DNA of 6,765 nucleotides. It comes from an uncultured Ruminococcus sp. GTDB lineage: Bacteria; Bacillota; Clostridia; Oscillospirales; Ruminococcaceae. Of the stretch, positions 1 through 5,005 are shown in pieces. The position numbers and the translations under genes are program-made. Below the pieces are notes generated by a model. The model saw nothing but the letters and a program-made list of their open reading frames with translations, was not told the DNA's origin and did no database searches. The stretch lies in the NCBI GenBank assembly GCA_947177715.1, contig CAMWVM010000092.1:1-6765 (forward strand), in the 5' to 3' direction. The stretch's first letter is position 1, and each line of letters begins with the position of its first letter.

Positions 1-814
1 TAGCAACAACGCCAACAGTTGCACCACCGATACTTCCTAAAGCAGTATATGAAGCCTTGCCGAACTTATCAGAAAGCTCAATTACACTTCCTTCATCACA
101 AACCGCTTCAGTCTGAGAAACAGCGTCGCCTCCGAAAACAGTTTCAGGTAGCTCGAACTCATACATTGGCACAGGTGAAAGGTTATTTTGAGGCAGCTTT
201 AGCAGAATATTTTTAGCAGCTTCTACAGCCTCTTTATCGTCCTTTGCGACAACGGCAGCAGTTCCGTTTTTTGCAGCATTTTCAGCTGAATTCTTTATTT
301 CACTATTTGAAGCTGCAAAGAGTTCAGAATCCTCAGCAACAATTACAAAATCAGCAGATTCAGCCAACATTGCAGCAGTTCCTGCACAAGTACCTGCAAC
401 TACTGAAATCTGAGGAACAACACCGGACAAATTAGACATCCACATAAGCAGCTCGCCATATGAATTAAGAGCCTTACAGCCATTAGACAAGTCTGCACCG
501 AAAGAATCATAGATTCCCACAACAGGTACTCCCGTTTTAGCAGCAAGGTCGTAAACTTTTACAATTTTCTTAGCCTGAGCTTCTGTCAGCGCACCTTTTT
601 TCACATTTATATCCTGTGAAAAGGCATATACGGGGTTCCCTTCAACATAACCGTAAGCAGTTATAACTCCAGATAAATCGGAATCGGAAGTTACATAGGG
701 ATCAAGCTCAGTAAATGTACCTTCATCAAACAAATATGTCAGTCGGGTTCTTGCAGCAGAATCAGCTTCAGCCTTAGCTTTCAGCTCAACAAGATTAATA
801 ATAGAATCAGACAT
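1..814 (-). CDS. Carboxyl transferase (MmdA/GcdA-like alpha subunit), 3' end beyond window
   Basis: The first 271 codons of a carboxyl-transferase (crotonase-fold, PF01039) protein, reading from ATG at 814 off the left edge with no stop. Family members move a carboxyl group between an acyl-CoA or 2-oxo acid and biotin; many are cytoplasmic subunits of sodium-pumping decarboxylases (methylmalonyl-CoA, glutaconyl-CoA). Visible family marks are DEGTFTELDPYV (30-41), the GVITAYGYVEGNPVYAFSQD block (49-68), AKKIVKVYDLAAKTGVPVVG (81-100), GVVPQISVVAGTCAG (131-145) and the start of the second crotonase half, with CDEGSVIELSDKFGKASY (239-256) and GSIGGATVGVVA (260-271). The start is fixed by AGGAGG seven bases upstream. 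Oddities: the usual N-terminal HEKGKMTARERI-like segment is reduced, DSGGARIQEG is DSFGADLSNG (103-112), and CAGGA is CAGTA (143-147). It has its own promoter and is separated by a terminator from the unit upstream. Family assignment is firm; the substrate is not determinable here. Confidence 0.85.
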   Translation of the reverse strand, partial: MSDSIINLVELKAKAEADSAARTRLTYLFDEGTFTELDPYVTSDSDLSGVITAYGYVEGNPVYAFSQDINVKKGALTEAQAKKIVKVYDLAAKTGVPVVGIYDSFGADLSNGCKALNSYGELLMWMSNLSGVVPQISVVAGTCAGTAAMLAESADFVIVAEDSELFAASNSEIKNSAENAAKNGTAAVVAKDDKEAVEAAKNILLKLPQNNLSPVPMYEFELPETVFGGDAVSQTEAVCDEGSVIELSDKFGKASYTALGSIGGATVGVVA

Positions 815-821
815 ACAGTTT

Positions 822-827
822 CCTCCT
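822..827 (-). promoter_or_regulatory. Ribosome binding site of the carboxyl transferase
   Basis: On the minus strand this reads AGGAGG, a full Shine-Dalgarno core, followed by seven bases and then ATG at 814-812. It fixes the start of the carboxyl-transferase gene and predicts efficient translation. Confidence 0.85.
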
Positions 828-886
828 ATCAAATTAATTAGAATTACCAAATTTAAAACATGGCAACTCATACCTATACAATTTTA

Positions 887-915
887 ATTATACTATTTTT
901 CCTGTCTTATATCAA
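887..915 (-). promoter_or_regulatory. SigA-type promoter for the carboxyl transferase gene
   Basis: Reading the minus strand, a -35 box TTGATA (915-910) is followed by exactly 17 bases and a perfect -10 box TATAAT (892-887). An A/T-rich stretch (AAAAGTAAAAATATAA) lies just upstream of the -35 box and could act as an UP element. Transcription would begin near 880, giving a leader of about 65 nt. I see no clear operator, T-box or riboswitch fold in that leader. The promoter lies downstream of the rluB terminator, which supports an independent transcription unit. Confidence 0.8.
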
Positions 916-971
916 GTAACGCTCTTATATTTTTACTTTTAATATGATATTTGTTCACTTTTTAGACATAC

Positions 972-999
972 AAAAAGAGAGCAGAAAATCTGCTCTCTT
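972..999 (-). terminator. Rho-independent terminator after rluB
   Basis: An 11-bp perfect inverted repeat: AAGAGAGCAGA (975-985) pairs with TCTGCTCTCTT (989-999) around a 3-base loop. On the minus strand the stem runs into a T tract (976-972, its first two bases within the stem). On the plus strand the following bases are ATAGA, with no T tract, so the terminator works for minus-strand transcripts. It lies about 75 nt past the rluB stop and ends that operon before the next promoter. Confidence 0.85.
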
Positions 1000-1074
1000 A
1001 TAGATACCATAAAGATTTATTCTCCGGTCTTTCATTTTTTAGTTAATCCTATAAAACTTTTGCCGCTTCTTCTT

Positions 1075-1809
1075 TTATTTAGCTTTAGTAATAGCATTTC
1101 TCAAAGCTCTCAATTCATCTGGCTTCAACTCACGATAATCACCCGGTTTTAGCATACCCAGCTTCAACGGTCCGATAGACGTTCTTTTAAGTCTTGCGAC
1201 CTCAAGTCCCACAGCCTCACACATTTTTCTAATCTGGCGATTTCTGCCCTCATGAATTGTAATCTGCATTACTACTCGTCCCGGCTGTTTATCCAAAACG
1301 ATAACCGTAGCAGGCAGCGTTTTCTTTCCGTCGATTTCAACTCCGTCAGAAAGTGCAATAAGCTGGTCGTCGTTAATATCAGGACGAACTGTTACACGAT
1401 AAGTCTTTGAAATGTGCTTTGAAGGATGCATTATATCATTAGCAAATTTTCCATCATTAGTAAACAAGAGAAGTCCCTCTGAATTTTTATCAAGTCTGCC
1501 AATAGGATAAACTCTGTCAGGAAAATCACTGAGCAAGTCGGTTACACATTTTCTATCAAGTTCATCGCTCATCGTTGTTACATAGCCTCTTGGTTTATGA
1601 AGCATTATGTAGTGCATTTCTTTTTTCTTCTGCACTCTTATCTGCTCACCGTCAACAGTGATTAAGTCCTTCAAAGGCATAGCCTTGTCCCCAAGTTTAC
1701 AGGGTCGTCCGTTTACCTGCACTCTTTTTTGAGCAATAAGTTCCTCTGCCTTCCGACGTGAACAATAACCGCTTTCTGCAATAATTTTCTGAATTCTGAT
1801 TTTTTCCAT
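1075..1809 (-). CDS. rluB: rRNA pseudouridine synthase, RsuA/RluB/RluE/RluF family
   Basis: A 244-residue cytoplasmic enzyme that isomerises a specific uridine in ribosomal RNA to pseudouridine; RluB-type members act on helix 89 of 23S rRNA near the peptidyl-transferase centre. An S4 RNA-binding domain occupies residues about 3-50 (RIQKIIAESGYCSRRKAEEL). The catalytic domain follows: HKPRGYVTT (71-79), the signature GRLDKNSEGLLLFTNDG (104-120) with the predicted catalytic aspartate D107, KTYRVTV (135-141) and EGRNRQIRKM (187-196). Length matches the family. ATG at 1809 is supported by AAGGAG eight bases upstream. It is the last gene of its unit, 62 nt after dacB and before a strong terminator. 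In Bacillus the orthologue (ypuL/rluB) also lies downstream of dacB. Whether its target is 23S U2605-type or 16S U516-type cannot be proved from sequence alone; the locus favours RluB. Confidence 0.93.
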   Translation of the reverse strand: MEKIRIQKIIAESGYCSRRKAEELIAQKRVQVNGRPCKLGDKAMPLKDLITVDGEQIRVQKKKEMHYIMLHKPRGYVTTMSDELDRKCVTDLLSDFPDRVYPIGRLDKNSEGLLLFTNDGKFANDIMHPSKHISKTYRVTVRPDINDDQLIALSDGVEIDGKKTLPATVIVLDKQPGRVVMQITIHEGRNRQIRKMCEAVGLEVARLKRTSIGPLKLGMLKPGDYRELKPDELRALRNAITKAK

Positions 1810-1824
1810 AATAAAATCTCCTTA

Positions 1825-1838
1825 ATGCTTCACAGCAT
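1825..1838 (-). promoter_or_regulatory. Small GNRA-type hairpin just upstream of rluB RBS
   Basis: On the minus strand ATGCT (1838-1834), loop GTGA (1833-1830), AGCAT (1829-1825): a 5-bp perfect stem capped by a GUGA tetraloop, which belongs to the stable GNRA class. It ends about two bases before the AAGGAG of rluB (1823-1818). It could affect mRNA stability or access to the ribosome site. The structure is seen; the role is inferred. A stem this short can occur by chance. Confidence 0.35.
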
Positions 1839-1848
1839 GAATTTATGT

Positions 1849-1867
1849 AAAGGGCGTTAAGCCCTTT
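1849..1867 (-). promoter_or_regulatory. Hairpin after dacB stop, possible weak terminator or processing site
   Basis: A 7-bp perfect inverted repeat, AAAGGGC (1849-1855) and GCCCTTT (1861-1867) around a 5-base loop, starting five bases after the dacB TAG. On the minus strand the sequence after the stem is ACATAAATTC, with no T tract, so it is not a good intrinsic terminator. An mRNA-stabilising or RNase-processing hairpin that uncouples dacB from rluB levels is more plausible. The function is inferred. Confidence 0.4.
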
Positions 1868-1871
1868 TCAA

Positions 1872-3008
1872 CTAAAATAATTCTCCCAATTTAGAACAGC
1901 ATTTGCTGAAAAAGCTTTGTTCCTTTTCAGCTTTTTTATATCCAACTGTGCGGGATGTCACTATTGGCTCTTCGTGGATAACTTGATCTTTATAATAATA
2001 AGTTATTTTTCCTACCTCAGTATTTTCAACCACAGGTGCATAAAGGAAATGATTTATATACACTTCTGATGTCACTTCATCAGCTTTTCCTCTTAGCATA
2101 TTTAACTGAGGAATCTTAGTTTCGCATTCAACAGTGTCTTCAGTTCCTCCAACCACGTTTACGATAAATTTATTAGTTTCAGCAGGAAGCTTTTGCTTTT
2201 CAAACATAGTAAAACCATAATCAAACAATCTTGAATGATCAAGCCAGTCGTTTGGTGCATTTAGCGTTACACAAATTAGTGTTGCATCATTTCTCTCACA
2301 AGCCGACACAAGACACCGTTTTGCTTTATCGGTAAAACCTGTTTTTACCCCAATAACACCATCGCAAGTATTTAGCAGCTTGTTTGAATTCGTCAACCAT
2401 CTTTCATAGGGCGGATTACCATATTTAAGCTTCGCATTATATTTCCCACATATTTCTCGGAAATCAGGATTTTTTAATGCTTCCTTTGCCAAAATTGCCA
2501 TATCATATGCAGAGGAATAATGTTCATCTGTATCGTCATCCAGTCCCGATGGCGTTACAAAATGAGTAGAAGTCAATCCAAGTTCAACAGCACGATCATT
2601 CATAAGCTGTACAAAAGCTTCAACTGAACCGCAAATCCGTACAGCCGCTGCATTTGCAGCGTCATTACCACTTGGAAGGAGCATTCCGTGAACAAGTGCA
2701 CGCATAGTGACCCTGTCACCCTCCTGCAACCCCATTGATGAACCCTCGACTTTTATAGCATCGCTGTCAACGACAAATTCCTCATCAAGATTTCCGCTTT
2801 CAAGAGCAAGCATAGCAGACATTATTTTTGTAGTACTTGCCATAGGAAGTTTTTCTTTGCAATTTTTCTCAAACAAAATTTCGCCTGTAGCGGCGTCAAT
2901 AAGTATTGCACCTTTTGCTGAAGTCGCAGGTAAATCAACCGCATTAGCATTAAATGCTAACGTGAAAAATGACAAGACTACGGCAGATATAAAAGATAGT
3001 ATTTTCAA
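1872..3008 (-). CDS. dacB: D-alanyl-D-alanine carboxypeptidase (PBP5/DacB/DacF family, peptidase S11)
   Basis: A 378-residue exported penicillin-binding protein that removes the terminal D-Ala from peptidoglycan pentapeptides, limiting cross-linking. Residues 1-23 form a signal peptide (MKILSF, hydrophobic core, cleavage likely after ANA). The three active-site motifs are present: S58-T-T-K61 (SxxK, nucleophile and general base), S113-G-N115 (SxN) and K222-T-G224 (KTG). A beta-rich PBP5 C-terminal domain spans about 290-350, followed by a short amphipathic end (FFSKCCSKLGELF) that may associate with the membrane. The start codon is TTG at 3008, supported by AAAGGTG eight bases upstream and by the complete signal peptide; no ATG lies at a suitable distance. 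Its position before rluB and after gerW recalls Bacillus sporulation dacB, which trims spore cortex, but family members with vegetative roles look alike, so dacB versus dacF is not settled. Confidence 0.92.
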   Translation of the reverse strand: MKILSFISAVVLSFFTLAFNANAVDLPATSAKGAILIDAATGEILFEKNCKEKLPMASTTKIMSAMLALESGNLDEEFVVDSDAIKVEGSSMGLQEGDRVTMRALVHGMLLPSGNDAANAAAVRICGSVEAFVQLMNDRAVELGLTSTHFVTPSGLDDDTDEHYSSAYDMAILAKEALKNPDFREICGKYNAKLKYGNPPYERWLTNSNKLLNTCDGVIGVKTGFTDKAKRCLVSACERNDATLICVTLNAPNDWLDHSRLFDYGFTMFEKQKLPAETNKFIVNVVGGTEDTVECETKIPQLNMLRGKADEVTSEVYINHFLYAPVVENTEVGKITYYYKDQVIHEEPIVTSRTVGYKKAEKEQSFFSKCCSKLGELF

Positions 3009-3016
3009 TTACGACA

Positions 3017-3023
3017 CACCTTT
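3017..3023 (-). promoter_or_regulatory. Ribosome binding site selecting the TTG start of dacB
   Basis: Reads AAAGGTG on the minus strand, with eight bases to TTG at 3008-3006. The spacing is optimal, and translation from there gives a complete signal peptide, so the rare start codon is accepted. Confidence 0.7.
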
Positions 3024-3043
3024 ACAAATAAATTCTTTATTAG

Positions 3044-3080
3044 AATGTACCGTAATTTTCAATTAATTCAAAAATGTCAA
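3044..3080 (-). promoter_or_regulatory. Possible internal promoter upstream of dacB
   Basis: The 81-nt gap between gerW and dacB is the longest inside the unit. On the minus strand it holds a perfect -35 hexamer TTGACA (3080-3075), but the hexamer 17 bases downstream is only AATTAC. An alternative pair is TTGAAT (3071-3066), 16 bases, TACATT (3049-3044). Neither is a full consensus promoter and AT-rich DNA yields such matches easily, so this is a candidate only. No terminator separates gerW from dacB, so read-through is also expected. Confidence 0.3.
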
Positions 3081-3089
3081 AGGAAAATA

Positions 3090-3476
3090 TTATTCCTCTT
3101 TCTTACCCGTCTTTTTATCAACAAAATCTATAATTTTGTCTACAACATCCGGAACAACATTTACAACTGCATTTTCATATGGCGTATTTGTTGTCATCTG
3201 AAGCAGCTTTGTTTCACCGTTGTGGATAGCAATAAAAGCAACAGGGCTTATTGTAACGCCTGCTCCTGAACCGCCGCCGAACTGGTCTTTAGTTGATTTC
3301 GTCGGAAGGTCTGAACCTCCAGAAGCAAAACCAAATGAAACCTTTGAAACCGGAATAATAGTTGTACCGTCTGCTGTAAGAATCGGTTTTCCTACAATAG
3401 TTTCACAGTCCACCATTTCATGAATTTTCTCCATTGCTGTTTTTACAAGACCCTCTAATTTAGTATTATCACTCAT
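3090..3476 (-). CDS. gerW: GerW family sporulation protein (YtfJ)
   Basis: A 128-residue soluble protein of the GerW/YtfJ family. In Bacillus subtilis the family member is a spore protein needed for proper germination; its biochemical activity is unknown. Conserved features seen here are the N-terminal LVKTAMEKIHEMVD helix (10-23), VGKPI (28-32) with GTTIIPVSKVSFGFASGG (37-54), the glycine-rich FGGGSGAGVTISPVAFI (66-82), and a C-terminal helix PDVVDKIIDFVDKK (109-122). Length is in the family's usual range. The ATG follows the stop of the DUF2953 gene by one base, and its GGAGGT (3490-3485) lies inside the end of that gene, so translation is probably coupled. The ytfI-ytfJ pairing is also found in Bacillus, which supports both calls. 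Presence of the gene suggests, but does not prove, a spore former, as related genes persist in apparent non-sporulators. Confidence 0.92.
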   Translation of the reverse strand: MSDNTKLEGLVKTAMEKIHEMVDCETIVGKPILTADGTTIIPVSKVSFGFASGGSDLPTKSTKDQFGGGSGAGVTISPVAFIAIHNGETKLLQMTTNTPYENAVVNVVPDVVDKIIDFVDKKTGKKEE

Positions 3477-3477
3477 T

Positions 3478-4398
3478 TTATTTTACCTCCAAAATGTTTT
3501 CATCTTTATTTTCAATTTCATTTTCTTGTTTATCATTATTTTTACGTCTTTGCCTCAAAAATATTATTAAAAAATTAACACCGATACAGAATGCTATTGC
3601 AATCACAGCACTTGGTCTTATTTTTACATAGCATTCAGCACTTCCGTTAATAGTGTTTTTTATAAATATACAATTAACGTTCGCTTTTTTTATTTTAACG
3701 CTGAACATATTGCAAATCTGCCCTAAGGCATTAAACAAAGCACCTTGAATCACCCCATAATAAATAGCAGCTTCATGTGCGTCTTCCCTGCCGACTTCAA
3801 CTTCAATTTTCACATCAGTTATTCTTATAGTTTTAAGGAGCTTTTTAAAATACTTCCAACTCATCGGAAGATAGGGCTTTATCTTATTATACTTATCTTT
3901 TAAATATGAAAGCTTACTGTTTTTTTCATCTTTATTTTTTTTACTTTTCTTTTGTTTTATTTTTTCAGGCTCTTTTTTCAAAACCTTTTGTTGCTTATTT
4001 TCTTCCTTATCAGGTTTTGAATTTTTTTCATTGAACTGTTCAAAAGATTGCTCATTGGAGAATGTGCTTTCTTCACTGACAACATCTGAAATGACGCTGT
4101 ATGTTAAATTATCATCACTGTCATTTTCATTATCAATCGAAAACTGTTCTCCTAATTCGTCATCAAGGTTGTCCGAAAATTCCTTTTCTTTTTTCTTTCT
4201 ATCTCCTTTTAATACTTTCTTCTTTTTTAACTTTTGTTTTTTAGGCTTTCTCGGATAAAGCGTAAAGAAAAAATAATTAACTTTCACCGTAAATCCGTTT
4301 TCATCAGCTTTAATATACGCCGACACTGAAAAATGCAGAAGAACAACAATAAGAGCTATTATTGAAAGCAATATCCATAATACAATTATTGTCACCAT
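3478..4398 (-). CDS. ytfI: DUF2953 membrane protein (YtfI-like)
   Basis: About 306 residues, function unknown, found beside gerW in many Firmicutes. Counting from a TTG at 4404, two residues before the ATG used here, an N-terminal membrane helix spans about 4-24 (IIVLWILLSIIALIVVLL). A beta-type segment (28-50) follows, then a long lysine- and glutamate-rich, low-complexity region (about 52-165), then the conserved DUF2953 part (185-265) with DVKIEVEVGREDAHEAAIYY (197-216) and GALFNALGQI (221-230). A second membrane helix lies at about 266-284, and the tail is charged. The start is uncertain: TTG at 4404, ATG at 4398 and GTG at 4395 all precede the helix. GGAG (4402-4399) abuts the ATG, so its spacing would suit none of them well. 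The gene is 17-23 nt after scpB and one base before gerW. A role linked to the spore or envelope is inferred only from neighbours. Confidence 0.8.
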   Translation of the reverse strand: MVTIIVLWILLSIIALIVVLLHFSVSAYIKADENGFTVKVNYFFFTLYPRKPKKQKLKKKKVLKGDRKKKEKEFSDNLDDELGEQFSIDNENDSDDNLTYSVISDVVSEESTFSNEQSFEQFNEKNSKPDKEENKQQKVLKKEPEKIKQKKSKKNKDEKNSKLSYLKDKYNKIKPYLPMSWKYFKKLLKTIRITDVKIEVEVGREDAHEAAIYYGVIQGALFNALGQICNMFSVKIKKANVNCIFIKNTINGSAECYVKIRPSAVIAIAFCIGVNFLIIFLRQRRKNNDKQENEIENKDENILEVK

Positions 4399-4421
4399 CT
4401 CCAATCTGCAAATACTGTTTA

Positions 4422-4982
4422 TTAATTGTTGTTGTCATCTGAAGCTATTTCATCAAAAGTAATTTGTTCTTTCTGCTGTGGAATAGGTGGAAGATCCCCC
4501 AGTTCAGTAAGCTGAAAGCTTCTAAGAAAATTATCTGTAGTTTTATAAGCTATAGGACGACCCGGGAGATCAAGTCTTCCGGCTTCAACCAAAAGATTTT
4601 TTTCAACCAACGAATTAACCACTCCGGAAGAATCAACGCCTCTGACATTTTCAACAAAACCTTTAGTTATAGGCTGATTATATGCCACTATAGCCAAAAC
4701 CTCCATTGCCGCAGGAGATAATGCAGTATTTTTCTTGATTTCCAATGCTGTTTTTATATAGGGCGCATATTCCTTTTTAGCCGCAAGCTGATATGATGAA
4801 TCAAGTTTTAAAAGTTCAATTCCACTGTCTTCATTTTTATATTTCTCAGAAAGCATATCAATAAGTTCTAAAGCTTCATTTTTTTCTAATTCTATAGAAA
4901 GACAAATTTTATCAATATCTACAGGTTCACCGCCTGCAAAAAGAATTGCTTCCAATACAGGCAATTTATCTCTTATACTCAT
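4422..4982 (-). CDS. scpB: Segregation and condensation protein B (ScpB)
   Basis: A 186-residue cytoplasmic kite subunit of the SMC-ScpA-ScpB condensin complex, which compacts and separates newly replicated chromosomes. A ScpB dimer binds the middle of ScpA. Two winged-helix domains are visible: the first at about 3-80 (PVLEAILFAGGEPVDIDKI at 8-26), the second at about 86-158 with LSPAAMEVLAIVAYNQPITK (88-107), VRGVDSSGVVNSLVEKNLL (113-131) and GRLDLPGRPIAYKTTDNF (135-152). Length matches the family. An in-frame GTG at 5018 would add 12 residues (MLWINKEKRNTI) but has no ribosome site. ATG at 4982 has AAGGA eight bases upstream plus an AAGGAG at 15, and begins with the family-typical MSIRDKLPVLEAILF, so I chose it. 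The gene follows scpA by 23 nt. A short acidic, asparagine-rich tail ends the protein. Confidence 0.95.
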   Translation of the reverse strand: MSIRDKLPVLEAILFAGGEPVDIDKICLSIELEKNEALELIDMLSEKYKNEDSGIELLKLDSSYQLAAKKEYAPYIKTALEIKKNTALSPAAMEVLAIVAYNQPITKGFVENVRGVDSSGVVNSLVEKNLLVEAGRLDLPGRPIAYKTTDNFLRSFQLTELGDLPPIPQQKEQITFDEIASDDNNN

Positions 4983-4990
4983 TATAGTGT

Positions 4991-5003
4991 TCCTTTTCTC
5001 CTT
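4991..5003 (-). promoter_or_regulatory. Tandem ribosome binding motifs deciding the scpB start
   Basis: On the minus strand AAGGAG (5003-4998) is followed at once by AAAAGGA (4997-4991). The second lies eight bases before ATG at 4982 and is the better-spaced site. Both would be inside the coding region if the upstream GTG at 5018 were used, which argues against that longer start. Confidence 0.65.
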
Positions 5004-5005
5004 AT

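Noticed and set aside
19..435. Two short plus-strand open frames (19-216 and 244-435), rich in Gln, Leu and His
   Set aside because: They lie antisense to the carboxyl-transferase gene, whose minus-strand translation matches a known family throughout. The glutamine-rich composition is the mirror of its alanine/valine-rich codons.
815..880. A riboswitch, T-box or fatty-acid-regulator operator in the carboxyl-transferase leader
   Set aside because: The leader is only about 65 nt and AT-rich. I found no long stem, no T-box sequence and no convincing FapR or FabT palindrome; TTTGATA near the ribosome site is only half of a FabT-like motif.
941..951. Palindrome AATAT-G-ATATT upstream of the promoter as an operator
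   Set aside because: It is an 11-base, purely A/T-armed repeat in very AT-rich DNA and is expected by chance.
972..1040. A 26-codon minus-strand frame starting MKDRRINLYG downstream of rluB
   Set aside because: It reads straight through the terminator stem and has no Shine-Dalgarno sequence, so it is unlikely to be a gene.
2707..3423. Overlapping plus-strand frames opposite dacB and gerW
   Set aside because: They are antisense to two well-supported genes, lack ribosome binding sites and resemble no family I recognise.
4031..4721. Plus-strand frames opposite the DUF2953 gene and scpB, including a Phe/Ser-rich one at 4031-4258
   Set aside because: The Phe/Ser-rich product is the reverse reading of the lysine/glutamate linker; the other is antisense to a conserved winged-helix region of ScpB.
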